DNA of 64,000 bases from Pseudomonas lalucatii. Lineage in GTDB: Bacteria > Pseudomonadota > Gammaproteobacteria > Pseudomonadales > Pseudomonadaceae. The DNA is taken from positions 1,240,001-1,304,000 of the forward strand of contig NZ_JADPMV010000001.1 of the NCBI RefSeq assembly GCF_018398425.1, given 5' to 3'. Below the pieces are notes generated by a model that was not told where the DNA came from, searched no databases, and was given only the letters and a program-made list of their open reading frames with translations. Within the stretch, counting starts at the first letter, position 1. Each line of letters starts with the position of its first letter. The position numbers were made by a program, and so were the translations under genes. Of this stretch, positions 20,687 to 31,537 are shown one piece after another.

Positions 20687-22983
20687 GCGCGCAGAACATG
20701 ATCTGGGACATTCACGGCGGCATCCATCCGCCCGAGCGCAAGGAACTGTCCAACCGCTCGGCCGTGCAGCCGGCGCCGCTGCCCAAGCGCCTGGTGCTGC
20801 CGCTGAACCAGCACGTCGGCGCCACCGCCGAGCCCCTAGTGGTGGTCGGCGAGGCGGTGTTCAAGGGCCAGAAGATCGCCGAGGCCAGCGGTTTCGTCAG
20901 CGCGGCGCTGCATGCACCGACCTCCGGCATCGTCAGCTTCATCGGCCCGCAGCCCTACCCCCATGTCTCCGGCATGCTCGCCCCGGCCATCGTCATCGAC
21001 AGCGACGGACTGGAGCAGTGGTGCGACCTCGAGCCCTGCCCCGATTATCGCCAGCTGCCCCCCGAGGCCCTGCTGGAGAAGATCCGCCAGGCCGGCATCA
21101 GCGGCCTGGGCGGCGCCGGCTTCCCCACCGCGGTGAAGCTCGCCGCGCGGCCGACCCAGAAGATCCACACGCTGATCATCAACGGCACCGAGTGCGAGCC
21201 CTATATCACCGCCGACGACCTGCTGATGCGCGAGAAGGCCGCCGAACTGGTCGGAGGCATCGAGATACTGGTCCAGCTGATCCAGCCCGAGCAGGTGCTG
21301 ATCGGCATCGAGGACAACAAGCCCGAGGCCATCGCCGCGGTCCGCGCCGCCGTGGGCGAGCACCCCTTCGCCGTGCGGGCGTTCCCGACCAAGTACCCGT
21401 CCGGCGGCGAGAAGCAGCTGATCCAGATCCTCACCGGCGTCGAGGTACCCAGCGGCGGGCTGCCGGCGGATATCGGCATGCTCTGCCAGAACGTCGGCAG
21501 CGCCGTGGCCATCCATGAGGCGGTGGTGCACGGCAAGCCGCTGATCAGCCGCATCACCACCCTCACCGGCGAGGCCCTGGCCCGGCCGATGAACGTCGAG
21601 GCGCTGCTCGGCACCCCGGTCGGCGAGTTGCTGGCCTTCGCCGGCCTGCAGGCCGACAAGCTGCACCGCCTGGTCATGGGCGGGCCGATGATGGGCTTCA
21701 CCCTGCCGGGCCTGGACGTGCCGCTGATCAAGACCACCAACTGCCTGCTGGCCGCCAGCGCCGAGGAACTGCCACCGCCGCCGCCGGCGCTGCCCTGCAT
21801 CCGCTGCGGCGAGTGCGCCGAGGCCTGCCCGGCCAGCCTGCTGCCGCAGCAGCTGCACTTCTTCGCCCTCGGCCAGGAGCACGAGCAGCTGCGCGCGCAC
21901 AACCTGTTCGACTGCATCGAGTGCGGTGCCTGCGCCTACGTCTGCCCCTCGAACATTCCCCTGGTGCAGTACTACCGCGCGGCCAAGGGCGAGATCCGCG
22001 AGCTGGAGCAGAAGCAGATCAAGGCCGAGCACTCCAAGCAGCGCTTCGAGCTGCGCCAGGAACGCCTGCGCCGCGCCGAAGAGCAGAAGGAAGCCGAGCG
22101 CCAGGCCCGCGCCGAACGCGCCGCCCGGGCCAAGGCGATCCAGGCCGAGACCTCCGCCGGCCTGCTGGAGGAAGACGCCGTCGCCGGCGCGCCGACGGCC
22201 AAGGTCAGCAGCCTGAGCGATGCCCAGAAGAAGCTGAAGATCGAGGCCAGCATGGCCCAGGTCGCCCTGAAGAAGGCCGAAAAGCAGCTGGCCGCCCACG
22301 ACACCCCGGAGCTGCAGGCCCAGGTCAAGGACCTGCGCGCCGCCGCCGAGGCCGCGCAGAAGGCCCTGGCCGCCGAGATGGCGAGCGCCGCGCCGGCTGG
22401 CCCGATGATCGACGACGCGGCGCTGAAGAAGGCCAAGATCGACACCGCCATGCTCCGCGCCCAACTGCGCAAGCTGGAGAAGCTCGAGACCCCGGACGAC
22501 GACCAGCAGGCCGAGCTGGCGCGCCTGCGCCAGCAGCTCGAGGAGGCCGAGAAGCTGCTCGCCAGCCTGCAGGACCAGCCCCCTGCCGCGCCCGCCAAGG
22601 CGGCGCCGGGCGATAAGGTCGAGCCGCTGAAGAAGGCCAAGGTCGAACTGGCGATGAAACGCGCCGAGCTGAAGAAGGCCGAGAAAGCCGCGGCGGCCGA
22701 CAGCGAACTGGAGCCCCTGAGAGCGGCCGTCGCCGCGGCCGAGCAGGCCCTGCATGCTGCCGAGGCGGCCTCCAGCAAGCCCGCTCCCGAGCTGGTACGC
22801 AGCGAGAAGCGCCCGGTCGACGAGGCCACCCGCGCGCTGAAGACCGAGGTGGCCTTCGCCCGCGCCGACCTGCGCAAGCTGGAGCGCGAGGACAACGCCA
22901 GCGCCGAGGCATTGGCGGCGGCCCGCCAGCGTCTGGCCGCGGCCGAGCGCAAGCTCAACGAACAGCAAGAACCTGAATCGTAG
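20683..22983 (+). CDS. rnfC: Rnf/Rsx electron transport complex subunit C with long coiled-coil tail
   Basis: 766 aa. The core resembles NuoF, with the NADH/FMN-binding domain [28 protein letters not shown] and [15 protein letters not shown]. Two ferredoxin motifs follow ([32 protein letters not shown]). From about residue 450 comes an Ala/Lys/Glu-rich tail with at least four degenerate repeats of the type KKAKxxxAMxRAxLKKxEK, a charged coiled coil also seen in RsxC of other gammaproteobacteria. ATGA overlap with rnfB. Its TAG stop (22981-22983) is part of the GTAG of a REP element, so the end of the protein may have been set by that insertion. Confidence 0.95.
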   Translation: MSAQNMIWDIHGGIHPPERKELSNRSAVQPAPLPKRLVLPLNQHVGATAEPLVVVGEAVFKGQKIAEASGFVSAALHAPTSGIVSFIGPQPYPHVSGMLAPAIVIDSDGLEQWCDLEPCPDYRQLPPEALLEKIRQAGISGLGGAGFPTAVKLAARPTQKIHTLIINGTECEPYITADDLLMREKAAELVGGIEILVQLIQPEQVLIGIEDNKPEAIAAVRAAVGEHPFAVRAFPTKYPSGGEKQLIQILTGVEVPSGGLPADIGMLCQNVGSAVAIHEAVVHGKPLISRITTLTGEALARPMNVEALLGTPVGELLAFAGLQADKLHRLVMGGPMMGFTLPGLDVPLIKTTNCLLAASAEELPPPPPALPCIRCGECAEACPASLLPQQLHFFALGQEHEQLRAHNLFDCIECGACAYVCPSNIPLVQYYRAAKGEIRELEQKQIKAEHSKQRFELRQERLRRAEEQKEAERQARAERAARAKAIQAETSAGLLEEDAVAGAPTAKVSSLSDAQKKLKIEASMAQVALKKAEKQLAAHDTPELQAQVKDLRAAAEAAQKALAAEMASAAPAGPMIDDAALKKAKIDTAMLRAQLRKLEKLETPDDDQQAELARLRQQLEEAEKLLASLQDQPPAAPAKAAPGDKVEPLKKAKVELAMKRAELKKAEKAAAADSELEPLRAAVAAAEQALHAAEAASSKPAPELVRSEKRPVDEATRALKTEVAFARADLRKLEREDNASAEALAAARQRLAAAERKLNEQQEPES

Positions 22984-23091
22984 GGTGGGTTAGCCGAAGG
23001 CGTAACCCACCGAAGGCAGCCTGGCAGCCATCACCGCCGCCCCCTACGGCCGACCGGTGGGTTACGCCGCTACGCGGCCAACCCACCCTAC
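22980..23091. repeat. REP doublet (REPIN-like) inside the rnf operon
   Basis: Two inverted GTAG-type repetitive extragenic palindromes facing each other. The left copy (22980-23012) is GTAG followed by a hairpin with GGTGGGTT / AACCCACC arms. The right copy (23055-23091) is its near-exact reverse complement and ends CTAC. A 42-bp spacer lies between. GTAG plus an imperfect hairpin is the hallmark of REPs mobilised by RAYT (TnpA_REP) proteins. It separates rnfC from rnfD, the only wide gap in the operon. No RAYT gene is in the window. Confidence 0.85.
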
Positions 23092-23121
23092 AACTCGATA
23101 GCACCTGACACCGGAGCGCCA

Positions 23122-24153
23122 ATGGCCCTGCCCCGTATCACTTCGCCCCACGCCAAGGGCGCCAACCGCACCCAGCAGGTGATGCTGCAGGTGCTGCTGG
23201 CCTGCGTGCCCGGCGTACTCGCGCTGACCTGGCTGTTCGGCGCCGGCACCCTGATCAACCTGCTCTGGGCCAGCGCCTGCGCCCTGGGCTTCGAGGCGGC
23301 GTTCCTGGCCCTGAGGGGCCGCCCGCCGGGGTTCTTCCTCAAGGACTACAGCGCCCTGGTCACCGCGGTGCTGCTGGCCCTGGCCCTGCCGCCCTACGCG
23401 CCCTGGTGGCTGACGCTGATCGCCACGGGTTTCGCCATCGGCTTCGGCAAGCAGCTCTACGGCGGCCTCGGGCAGAACCCGTTCAACCCGGCCATGCTCG
23501 GCTACGTGGTGGTGCTGATCTCCTTCCCCAGCGAGATGACCAGCTGGCCGGCACCGCAGCGGGTCGGCCCGGTCGACGGCCTGCTGCACGTCTTCGGCCT
23601 CGCCGCCCTGCCCGATGGCTGGACCCAGGCCACCGCCCTGGACGTGCTGAAGATCAACCAGAGCCTGACCGTCGACGAGCTGTGGGCGCAGCACCCGGCC
23701 TTCGGCCGCTTCGGCGGCGCGGCGGTCGAGGCGGTCAACCTGGCCTTCCTCACCGGCGGCCTGTACCTGCTGCACAAGCGCCTGTTCACCTGGCACGCGC
23801 CGGTCGGCATGCTCGCCACCCTGGCGCTGATGAGCCTGCTGTTCTGGAACGGCAGCGGCTCCGATTCCCACGGCTCGCCGCTGTTCCACCTGCTCAGCGG
23901 GGCGACCATGCTCGGCGCCTTCTTCATCGTCACCGACCCGGTGTCCGGCGCCACCAGCAACCTCGGACGCCTGCTGTTCGGCATCGGCGTCGGCATCCTG
24001 GTCTATGTCATCCGCGCCTGGGGCGGCTACCCGGACGGCGTGGCCTTCGCCGTGCTGCTGATGAACCTGGCGGCGCCGACCATCGACTACTACACGCGGC
24101 CGCGTACCTACGGCCACCGCAAGCCGACCCGCGGCTTCAAGTTGGGGGAATAG
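23122..24153 (+). CDS. rnfD: Rnf/Rsx electron transport complex subunit D
   Basis: 343-aa integral membrane flavoprotein of the NqrB/RnfD family. Membrane helices include VLLACVPGVLALTWLFG, ALVTAVLLALALPPYAP, GQNPFNPAMLGYVVVLISFP and LLFGIGVGILVYVIRAWGGYPDG. Its SGAT motif in DPVSGATSNLGR is the covalent FMN attachment site; GQNPFNPAM is a family signature. The start follows ACCGGAGCGCCA (GGAG, 7 nt), 30 bp after the REP doublet. rnfG begins 3 bp after its stop. Confidence 0.95.
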   Translation: MALPRITSPHAKGANRTQQVMLQVLLACVPGVLALTWLFGAGTLINLLWASACALGFEAAFLALRGRPPGFFLKDYSALVTAVLLALALPPYAPWWLTLIATGFAIGFGKQLYGGLGQNPFNPAMLGYVVVLISFPSEMTSWPAPQRVGPVDGLLHVFGLAALPDGWTQATALDVLKINQSLTVDELWAQHPAFGRFGGAAVEAVNLAFLTGGLYLLHKRLFTWHAPVGMLATLALMSLLFWNGSGSDSHGSPLFHLLSGATMLGAFFIVTDPVSGATSNLGRLLFGIGVGILVYVIRAWGGYPDGVAFAVLLMNLAAPTIDYYTRPRTYGHRKPTRGFKLGE

Positions 24154-24156
24154 CCC

Positions 24157-24798
24157 GTGCTACCGGAAATCAGCCGTTCGATGCTGAAAAACAGCCTGGT
24201 GCTGGGCCTGTTCGCCGTGGTCACGGTCGGCCTGGTGGCGCTGGTCCAGCAGGCCACCGCCAGCCGCATCGCCGCCTCCGAGCGCGCGGCCCAGGTACGC
24301 GCCCTCGCCGAGATCCTCCCGGCAGGCAGTTACGACAACCAGCTGCTGGATGACACGGTCGCGGTGCACGACCCCGAACTGCTCGGCAGCAAGGGGCCGC
24401 GGCCCGCCTATATCGCCCTCAAGGACGGCCAGCCCAGCGCGGTGATCCTCCGGGCCACCGCGCCGGACGGCTACAGCGGGGCTATCCAGTTGCTGGTCGG
24501 TGTCCGCGCCGACGGCCGCCTGGCCGGTGTAAGGGTGCTCAGCCACAGGGAGACCCCGGGCCTCGGCGACAAGGTCGAGCTGAGCAAGAGCCGCTGGATT
24601 CTCGGCTTCGACGGCAAGTCCCTGGGCGACCCGGACGAGGCCGGCTGGGCGGTGCGCAAGGACCGCGGCCAGTTCGACCAGTTCGCCGGCGCCACCATCA
24701 CCCCGCGGGCGGTGGTCAAGGCCGTGCATCGGGCCCTACAGTACTTCGACGCGCACAAGCAGGAGCTGTTCGCAGCCCAGGTGAAGCCCCATGGTTAG
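24157..24798 (+). CDS. rnfG: Rnf/Rsx electron transport complex subunit G
   Basis: 213 aa, one N-terminal membrane helix ([23 protein letters not shown]) and a periplasmic FMN-binding domain. [15 protein letters not shown] near residue 176 carries the [ST]GAT-type covalent flavin site with an Ala in place of the first Ser (AGAT). [12 protein letters not shown] is another family block. Start GTG at 24157 because GGGGGA lies 7 nt upstream and the family N-terminus precedes the ATG at 24181. It overlaps rnfE by 8 bp. Confidence 0.93.
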   Translation: MLPEISRSMLKNSLVLGLFAVVTVGLVALVQQATASRIAASERAAQVRALAEILPAGSYDNQLLDDTVAVHDPELLGSKGPRPAYIALKDGQPSAVILRATAPDGYSGAIQLLVGVRADGRLAGVRVLSHRETPGLGDKVELSKSRWILGFDGKSLGDPDEAGWAVRKDRGQFDQFAGATITPRAVVKAVHRALQYFDAHKQELFAAQVKPHG

Positions 24799-25498
24799 CT
24801 TTCGCGAGATCACCCTCAACGGCCTGTGGAAGAACAACCCGGCCCTGGTCCAGCTGCTCGGCCTCTGCCCGCTGCTCGGGGTCAGCAACTCGACGGTCAA
24901 CGCCCTCGGCCTGGCGCTGGCCAGCGCGGTGGTGCTGGTCTGCTCCAACACCGCGGTGTCGCTGGTGCGCGGCGTGGTCAACACCGCCGTGCGCCTGCCC
25001 GCCTTCGTCATGATCATCGCCGCGCTGACCACCTGCATCGAGCTGCTGATGCAGGCCTACACCTACGAGCTGTACCAGATCCTCGGCATCTTCATCCCGC
25101 TGATCACCACCAACTGCGTGATCCTCGGTCGCGCCGACGGCTTCGCGGCGAAGAACGACCCGGCGCGGGCCGCCTACGACGGCCTGGTGATGGGCCTGGG
25201 CTTCGGCGTGGTGCTGGTGATGATCGGCGCCCTGCGCGAGCTGTTCGGCACCGGCGCGCTGCTGGCCAACATGCACCTGCTGTTCGGTCCGCTGGCGGCC
25301 GACTGGCAGGTGACCGTCATGCCCGACTACCCGGGCTTCCTGCTGGCCATCCTGCCGCCCGGCGCCTTCATCGTCCTCGGCCTGCTGATCGCCGGCAAGA
25401 ATCGCATCGACCAGGTGCTGGCCGAGCGGGCCAAGGCCCGTCAGCCCCAGGCTCCGGCGCAGAGCCGGCGGGTGCGGGTCACCGGAGTGATCGAGTGA
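24791..25498 (+). CDS. rnfE: Rnf/Rsx electron transport complex subunit E
   Basis: 235-aa polytopic membrane protein, inverted partner of RnfA. Blocks: [66 protein letters not shown] and [16 protein letters not shown]. The Cys in LCP and in TTNC match those of RnfA. The basic C-tail is cytoplasmic. Its GTGA overlaps the start of nth, which is therefore translationally coupled to the operon. A separate rnfH gene is not seen here. Confidence 0.95.
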   Translation: MVSFREITLNGLWKNNPALVQLLGLCPLLGVSNSTVNALGLALASAVVLVCSNTAVSLVRGVVNTAVRLPAFVMIIAALTTCIELLMQAYTYELYQILGIFIPLITTNCVILGRADGFAAKNDPARAAYDGLVMGLGFGVVLVMIGALRELFGTGALLANMHLLFGPLAADWQVTVMPDYPGFLLAILPPGAFIVLGLLIAGKNRIDQVLAERAKARQPQAPAQSRRVRVTGVIE

Positions 25499-26133
25499 AC
25501 GCGGCCAAGCGCTACGAGATCTTCCGCCGGCTGCACGAGGACAACCCGCAGCCGAAGACCGAGCTGGCCTACAGTTCGCCCTTCGAGCTGCTGATTGCGG
25601 TGATCCTCTCGGCCCAGGCCACCGACGTCGGGGTCAACAAGGCCACCGCCAGGCTGTTCCCGGTGGCCAACACCCCGGAGGCGATGCATGCCCTGGGTGT
25701 CGAGGGCCTTTCCGAGTACATCAAGACCATCGGCCTGTACAACAGCAAGGCGAAGAACGTCATCGAGACTTGCCGCCTGCTCGTCGAGCGGCACGGCGGC
25801 CAGGTGCCGGACAGCCGCGAGGCCCTCGAGGCCCTGCCGGGCGTCGGCCGCAAGACCGCCAACGTGGTGCTCAACACCGCCTTTCGCCAACCGGCGATGG
25901 CCGTGGACACGCATATCTTCCGCGTCAGCAACCGCACCGGCATCGCCCCCGGCAAGACCGTGCTGGAGGTGGAGAAGAAGCTGCTGAAGTTCGTGCCCAG
26001 GGAGTTTCTGCTGGACGCCCACCACTGGCTGATCCTGCACGGCCGCTACGTCTGCCAGGCGCGCAAGCCGCGTTGCGGCAGCTGCCGCATCGAGGACCTG
26101 TGCGAGTACAAGCACAAGACCTCCGATGATTGA
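25495..26133 (+). CDS. nth: Endonuclease III (DNA glycosylase/AP lyase)
   Basis: 212 aa. Excises oxidised pyrimidines and nicks at AP sites. The helix-hairpin-helix [14 protein letters not shown] contains the catalytic Lys, the catalytic Asp is in [12 protein letters not shown], and a C-terminal 4Fe-4S site has the exact spacing C-x6-C-x2-C-x5-C ([17 protein letters not shown]). The GTG at 25495 overlaps the rnfE stop (GTGA), giving the standard N-terminus [14 protein letters not shown]. It is the last gene of the rnf operon, as in many gammaproteobacteria. Confidence 0.96.
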   Translation: MNAAKRYEIFRRLHEDNPQPKTELAYSSPFELLIAVILSAQATDVGVNKATARLFPVANTPEAMHALGVEGLSEYIKTIGLYNSKAKNVIETCRLLVERHGGQVPDSREALEALPGVGRKTANVVLNTAFRQPAMAVDTHIFRVSNRTGIAPGKTVLEVEKKLLKFVPREFLLDAHHWLILHGRYVCQARKPRCGSCRIEDLCEYKHKTSDD

Positions 26134-26246
26134 TCTTTCAGTGGAAATGTCGCCCCGCTGATTGAAAAAATCTTTTTTACCCGCCCCGGTTTTGCCGCTA
26201 TAAGGTGCGCAAATGGCCCCCCGTAGCCAAGCTGGAGTGAAAGCCC

Positions 26247-26426
26247 ATGAGCACTGCCAAAGAAGACCTCGAGCTCGACGACGATTTCGTCGCAGAAGAT
26301 TCGGACGATGCCGAAGCCCCCGTCGAGGTAGCCAAGACCAACCTGACCAAGCGGCGCATCATCGACAACTTCCTCGAGGAACGACGTCTGCACAAGCAGC
26401 TGGCGGAGTACGATTTCGACCTCTAG
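26247..26426 (+). CDS. PA3496-family small protein (putative envelope integrity protein)
   Basis: 59 aa, too short for most ORF finders. Acidic N-terminal half (EDLELDDDFVAEDSDDAE) and basic C-terminal half (TKRRIIDNFLEERRLHKQLAEYDFDL). I recognise this as the Pseudomonas PA3496 family, which in PAO1 also follows nth. The ATG at 26247 has CTGGAGTG about 8 nt upstream, and an AT-rich stretch with TATAAG near 26200 could be its promoter. A strong terminator follows. Its molecular role is not known. Confidence 0.8.
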   Translation: MSTAKEDLELDDDFVAEDSDDAEAPVEVAKTNLTKRRIIDNFLEERRLHKQLAEYDFDL

Positions 26427-26441
26427 CCGTCATCTGCCGCA

Positions 26442-26475
26442 CAAAAAAGAAGCCCCGCCTGAGCGGGGCTTTTTC
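26442..26475. terminator. Bidirectional terminator between the PA3496-like gene and gloA
   Basis: AAAAAAGAAGCCCCGC CTGA GCGGGGCTTTTT: a GC-rich stem with A and T tracts on either side, between convergent genes. Confidence 0.85.
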
Positions 26476-26496
26476 ATTTTTCGACCGACTGGCGGC

Positions 26497-26889
26497 TCAA
26501 TCGTTGCGCGACGGCGACAGCAGCTCGATCTTGTAGCCGTCCGGGTCCTCGACGAAGGCCAGGATGCTGCTACCGTGCTTCATCGGCCCCGGCTCGCGGG
26601 CGATATGGCCGCCGCGGGCGCGGATGTCCTCGCAGGCCTTGTAGACATCGGCCACCTCCAGGGCGATATGGCCGTATCCGGTGCCCGGCTCGTAGCTGTC
26701 CACTCCCCAGTTGTGGGTCAGCTCGATCACGCTGTTGTGCGCCTCGTCGCCGTAGCCGACGAAGGCCAGGGTGAACTGTCCTTCCGGATAGTCCTTGCGG
26801 CGCAACAGGGTCATGCCCAGCACCTCGGTATAGAAGGCGATGGACTTGTCCAGGTCGCCGACGCGCAGCATGGTATGCAGCAATCTCAT
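26497..26889 (-). CDS. gloA: Lactoylglutathione lyase (glyoxalase I)
   Basis: 130 aa, the short Ni-type bacterial glyoxalase I that isomerises the methylglyoxal-glutathione hemithioacetal to S-lactoylglutathione. Two vicinal-oxygen-chelate halves carry the four metal ligands: His5 (RLLHTMLRV), Glu in [11 protein letters not shown], His in GYGHIALEV and Glu in GYKIELLSP. The ATG at 26889 has AGGAGG 8 nt upstream and gives the family N-terminus; the longer in-frame start is unneeded. It lies downstream of argG in the same direction, separated by a hairpin. Confidence 0.94.
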   Translation of the reverse strand: MRLLHTMLRVGDLDKSIAFYTEVLGMTLLRRKDYPEGQFTLAFVGYGDEAHNSVIELTHNWGVDSYEPGTGYGHIALEVADVYKACEDIRARGGHIAREPGPMKHGSSILAFVEDPDGYKIELLSPSRND

Positions 26890-26932
26890 CGGTTGTTCCT
26901 CCTTGCAAGCCGCTTGTGGCGGCGTAGAAAGC

Positions 26933-26958
26933 ACGACCCCGGCATGGGCCGGGGTCGT
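26933..26958. terminator. Hairpin terminator after argG
   Basis: ACGACCCCGGC / GCCGGGGTCGT arms with a 4-nt loop between argG and gloA. A short T-rich run follows on the minus strand (TGCTTTC), so termination may be partial. Confidence 0.6.
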
Positions 26959-26996
26959 TTGACGTCAGGCCATGGCAGGCCGCGGGGCGACTGCCG

Positions 26997-28214
<1,218 letters not shown>

Positions 28215-28346
28215 GCCAATCAACTCCACGGGGTTGTTCGGGAAAACCCGTGATTCTACTGACCCTGACGGTCAATTTACAGGGGCGCGACAGCTTGTGA
28301 CGATGAAGCGACAGCTTCTTGCAGGCGTGCGACGCCTGCCGGGCAC

Positions 28347-29294
28347 TCAGGAGCCGGCCGCGGGTGCCGGCGCGGCAGTTTCCGGCGCGGCCTCCACCGC
28401 CGGTGGCGGTGCCACCCGCTCCAGGCGTATGCCGACCCGCCGGTTCTTCGCCCGGTTGGCCGCGCTGCTGTTGGGCACCAGCGGATAGCGCTCGCCGTGG
28501 AAACGCAGGCTGATCTGCTCCGCCGGCACACCATTGGCCTCGAGGTACCGCTGCACCGCCAGGGCCCGACGGCGCGACAGGTCGCGGTTGGTCAGGCGGT
28601 TGCCGCTGTTGTCGGCATGGCCGTCGAGCTGGATGCGATTGACGCTGGGATCGGCCTTGAGAAAGCTCAGGATGATGTCCAGCTTGGCCTGGGCCAACGG
28701 CTCCAGGTCGACGCCGCCGCCGGGAAAGCCGACCTGGCTCTGGCGCACCTGCTCGAAGTTGACCGGCAGCAGCTTGGCGGTGCAGGCCAGGTAGTCCTCG
28801 TAGGCCTTGCGGAACTTGACCGGCAGCAGGCGCACCTCGAGGCGCTCGCCGCCCTGCAGGGTGCGATGGCGCACCAGCGGGCTGCGGCCCTCGAGCAGGC
28901 CGGTGAGCAGGCGCCCGGCCTGGTACTGCGAACTGCTCAAGGGCACCTCGCCGCTGCCAACGCTGACCGCGCCCAGGTTGATATCGCCGCGTCCCGGCTG
29001 CCAGGGCGCCGCCGCGGCCAACAGGGTGGCGGTTCCACGGCCCAGCCAGCGTTCGCGCACCTGCAGGCGGAAGGTCGCCTGTTCACCGGCGCGGCGGACG
29101 AACTGGCCGGCGCCGAAGTCGGTGATGGGCTGCGACAGACGGCACTCGAACTGGTCGCCGTCCACCAGCCACTCGACCTTTTCCAGGCGGGTCTGGAAGC
29201 TGATGGCCGCGGCAGGCGGGGCGAACGACAGGCTGACGAGCATGCCGACGAGCAGGCTGGGCAGACCGAACGGGCTGAGGCGGGACTGACGCAC
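28347..29294 (-). CDS. motY: Flagellar stator-associated protein MotY
   Basis: 315 aa, exported (signal MLVSLSFAPPAAA). The N-terminal MotY domain (ISFQTRLEKVEWLVDGDQFECRLSQPI, FVRRAGEQATFRL) is followed by a C-terminal OmpA peptidoglycan-binding domain: IQLDGHADNSGNRLTNRDLSRRRALAV and NRAKNRRVGIRLE. MotY forms the T ring around the flagellar basal body and holds the stators in Pseudomonas and Vibrio. A GTG at 29294 with GGAG 6 nt upstream is preferred over the GTG at 29306. No other flagellar gene is nearby, as is usual for motY. Confidence 0.9.
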   Translation of the reverse strand: MRQSRLSPFGLPSLLVGMLVSLSFAPPAAAISFQTRLEKVEWLVDGDQFECRLSQPITDFGAGQFVRRAGEQATFRLQVRERWLGRGTATLLAAAAPWQPGRGDINLGAVSVGSGEVPLSSSQYQAGRLLTGLLEGRSPLVRHRTLQGGERLEVRLLPVKFRKAYEDYLACTAKLLPVNFEQVRQSQVGFPGGGVDLEPLAQAKLDIILSFLKADPSVNRIQLDGHADNSGNRLTNRDLSRRRALAVQRYLEANGVPAEQISLRFHGERYPLVPNSSAANRAKNRRVGIRLERVAPPPAVEAAPETAAPAPAAGS

Positions 29295-29460
29295 GGCGGG
29301 CTCCACGGGGAATTACGGAGTTCAACCGGGGTATCGGTGGCCTGCCGGAAAACTTAAGCCCGGGCGTTGTCCGGCAGCGCCCCAGGCATCGGCCCGACGT
29401 GCCCTGGCGGGGCTTTTCCGGTAGCATTCCAACCACGTTTTGCCCGCCCGGAAGCCCCCC

Positions 29461-30507
29461 ATGACCGACCGCCTCACCCTGCTGCGTCCCGACGACTGGC
29501 ACATCCACCTGCGCGACGGTGCCGTACTGCCGCACACCGTCGCCGATGTCGCGCGCACCTTCGCCCGCGCCATCATCATGCCGAACCTGGTACCGCCGGT
29601 GCGCAACACCGGCGAAGCCGAGGCCTACCGCCAGCGCATCCTCGCCGCGCGGCCGGCCGGCAGCCGCTTCGAGCCGCTGATGGTGCTCTACCTCACCGAC
29701 CTGACCAGCCCCGCGGACGTGCGTGCGGCCAAGGCCTCTGGCTTCGTCCACGCGGCCAAGCTGTACCCGGCCGGCGCCACCACCAACTCCGACTCCGGCG
29801 TGACCAGCATCGACAAGATCTTCCCGGCCCTGGAAGCCATGGCCGAGGTCGGCCTGCCGCTGCTGGTCCACGGCGAGGTGACGCGCAGCGAGATCGACGT
29901 GTTCGACCGCGAGAAGGCCTTCATCGACGAGCACCTGAGCCGCGTGGTCGAGCGCTTCCCCGGGCTGAAGGTGGTGTTCGAGCACATCACCACCCGCGAT
30001 GCCGTGCAGTTCGTCGAGGCCGCCTCGGCCAACGTCGGCGCCACCATCACCGCCCACCACCTGCTGTACAACCGCAATCACATGCTGGTTGGCGGCATCC
30101 GCCCGCACTTCTATTGCCTGCCGATCCTCAAGCGCAACGTGCATCAGGAGGCCCTGCTCGATGCCGCCACCAGCGGCAGCAGCAAGTTCTTCCTCGGCAC
30201 CGACTCGGCGCCCCACGCCAAGCACGCCAAGGAAGCCGCCTGCGGCTGTGCCGGTTGCTACACCGCCTATGCCGCCCTCGAGCTGTATGCCGAGGCCTTC
30301 GAGCAGCGCAACGCGCTGGACCAGCTGGAAGGCTTCGCCAGCCAGCATGGTCCCGACTTCTACGGCCTGCCGCGCAATAGCGAGACCATTACCCTGGTCC
30401 GCGAGGAGTGGCGCGCCCCGGCCAGCCTACCCTTCGGCGAGCAGACCGTGATTCCCCTGCGCGCCGGCGAGACCCTGCGCTGGCGCGTACTGGAGGAGCA
30501 GGCGTGA
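29461..30507 (+). CDS. pyrC: Dihydroorotase (class II)
   Basis: 348 aa. Zn-dependent amidohydrolase, third step of pyrimidine synthesis. The HxH metal motif is [11 protein letters not shown] near residue 17, the carboxylated Lys is in [17 protein letters not shown], further ligands are LLVHGEV and HITTRDA, and the catalytic Asp is in [14 protein letters not shown]. The ATG at 29461 (GGAAG, 6 nt) yields the E. coli-like N-terminus; an upstream in-frame start is less likely. Its stop overlaps rnt (GTGA). Confidence 0.96.
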   Translation: MTDRLTLLRPDDWHIHLRDGAVLPHTVADVARTFARAIIMPNLVPPVRNTGEAEAYRQRILAARPAGSRFEPLMVLYLTDLTSPADVRAAKASGFVHAAKLYPAGATTNSDSGVTSIDKIFPALEAMAEVGLPLLVHGEVTRSEIDVFDREKAFIDEHLSRVVERFPGLKVVFEHITTRDAVQFVEAASANVGATITAHHLLYNRNHMLVGGIRPHFYCLPILKRNVHQEALLDAATSGSSKFFLGTDSAPHAKHAKEAACGCAGCYTAYAALELYAEAFEQRNALDQLEGFASQHGPDFYGLPRNSETITLVREEWRAPASLPFGEQTVIPLRAGETLRWRVLEEQA

Positions 30508-31178
30508 GCGAAGACCTGTACGACGACGAAATCGAGAGCAGCACCCCGTCCGCCGCGCGCCACCCCATGGCGGCGCGCTTTCGCGGCTACCTGCCGGTGG
30601 TCGTGGACGTCGAGACCGGCGGCTTCAACTGCGCCACCGACGCCCTGCTGGAGATCGCCGCGACCACCATCGGCATGGACGAAGGCGGCTTCCTCTATCC
30701 GGACCACACCCACTTCTTCCGCATCGAGCCGTTCGCGGGCGCCAACATCGAGCAGGCGGCCCTGGAGTTCACCGGCATCAAACTGGACCACCCCCTGCGC
30801 ATGGCGGTCAGCGAGGAGCATGCGCTGAACGAGATATTCCGCGGCCTGCGCAAGTCGCTGAAGGCCAACGGCTGCAAGCGGGCGATCCTGGTCGGCCACA
30901 ACAGCAGCTTCGACCTGGGTTTCCTCAATGCCGCCGTGACCCGCACCGGCATCAAGCGCAACCCCTTCCACCCCTTCTCCAGCTTCGACACCGCCACCCT
31001 GGCCGGCCTGGCCTATGGCCAGACCGTGCTGGCCAAGGCCTGCCAGGCGGCCGGCATCGAGTTCGATGGCAAGGAGGCGCATTCGGCGCGCTACGACACC
31101 GAGAAGACCGCCGAGCTGTTCTGCGGCATCGTCAATCGCTGGAAGGAAATGGGCGGCTGGATGGAATTCGACGACTGA
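30504..31178 (+). CDS. rnt: Ribonuclease T
   Basis: 224 aa. DEDDh 3'-5' exoribonuclease that trims tRNA and 5S rRNA ends. Active-site blocks: [20 protein letters not shown] (Asp, Glu), [16 protein letters not shown] (Asp) and [14 protein letters not shown] (His, Asp). The start is a GTG overlapping the pyrC stop, giving a coupled pair; the acidic N-terminal 25 residues are a Pseudomonas extension. A perfect terminator follows. Confidence 0.95.
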   Translation: MSEDLYDDEIESSTPSAARHPMAARFRGYLPVVVDVETGGFNCATDALLEIAATTIGMDEGGFLYPDHTHFFRIEPFAGANIEQAALEFTGIKLDHPLRMAVSEEHALNEIFRGLRKSLKANGCKRAILVGHNSSFDLGFLNAAVTRTGIKRNPFHPFSSFDTATLAGLAYGQTVLAKACQAAGIEFDGKEAHSARYDTEKTAELFCGIVNRWKEMGGWMEFDD

Positions 31179-31202
31179 CTGCGTCGCAACGCCTGAGAAA
31201 GC

Positions 31203-31231
31203 AAAAAAACCGGCCTAGGCCGGTTTTTTTG
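31203..31231. terminator. Terminator after rnt
   Basis: Palindrome CCGGCCTAGGCCGG flanked by seven A and seven T. It works on both strands and could also have served the peroxiredoxin gene whose relic lies beyond it. Confidence 0.9.
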
Positions 31232-31267
31232 TGGGCAGGTGGTCGGCGCTCTCCGAGCCCACCACCT

Positions 31268-31393
31268 GCCCCTGTCGACCGGCGTATTGCGCCAGGCGCT
31301 GTGGCCGAAGCAGGAGTCGAGGGATATGCCGATCCGGTCGACGTTGCGCGCCAGGAACTCGGACATGCGATGTTCGAAGACGATCAGCTCGCA
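31268..31393 (-). pseudogene. Peroxiredoxin (AhpC/TSA, PA3529-like) gene relic
   Basis: About 42 codons in one frame read CELIVFEHRMSEFLARNVDR then IGISLDSCFGHSAWRNTPVD. This is plainly the centre of a 2-Cys peroxiredoxin (family: C-P-S-E-L-I-x3-H-R-x2-E-F-x-A-R, S-x-D-S-x-F-x-H-x-A-W-R-N-T-P-V). The N-terminal thioredoxin strand with DFTFVCP and the whole C-terminal half with the resolving Cys are absent. In PAO1 a full peroxiredoxin sits at this very place, between rnt and bfd. So the gene appears to have been deleted down to a remnant. No start codon or ribosome site is credible. Confidence 0.8.
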
Positions 31394-31537
31394 CCAACTG
31401 ATCCGCCCATGGCACACCTCGCTTTTGTGCACCGCCCAGCGTTGTCCGCCCGCCCTCGGCAGCCGCCCCCCGCACACGACCGTTCGTCAGCTTCGGCGAG
31501 ATTGCGCAACGAACAGCTAAAAGGGTCTTTGACACGC

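Noticed and set aside
20836..22968. 710-aa minus-strand frame across rnfC
   Set aside because: Antisense shadow of rnfC; its repeats mirror the Ala/Lys tail of rnfC.
26200..26246. Possible promoter with TATAAG before the PA3496-like gene
   Set aside because: A clear -35 box was not found, so only mentioned under the gene.
31215..31535. 106-aa minus-strand frame between rnt and bfd
   Set aside because: Not a gene in this frame. The only meaningful match, to peroxiredoxin, is in another frame and is a relic.
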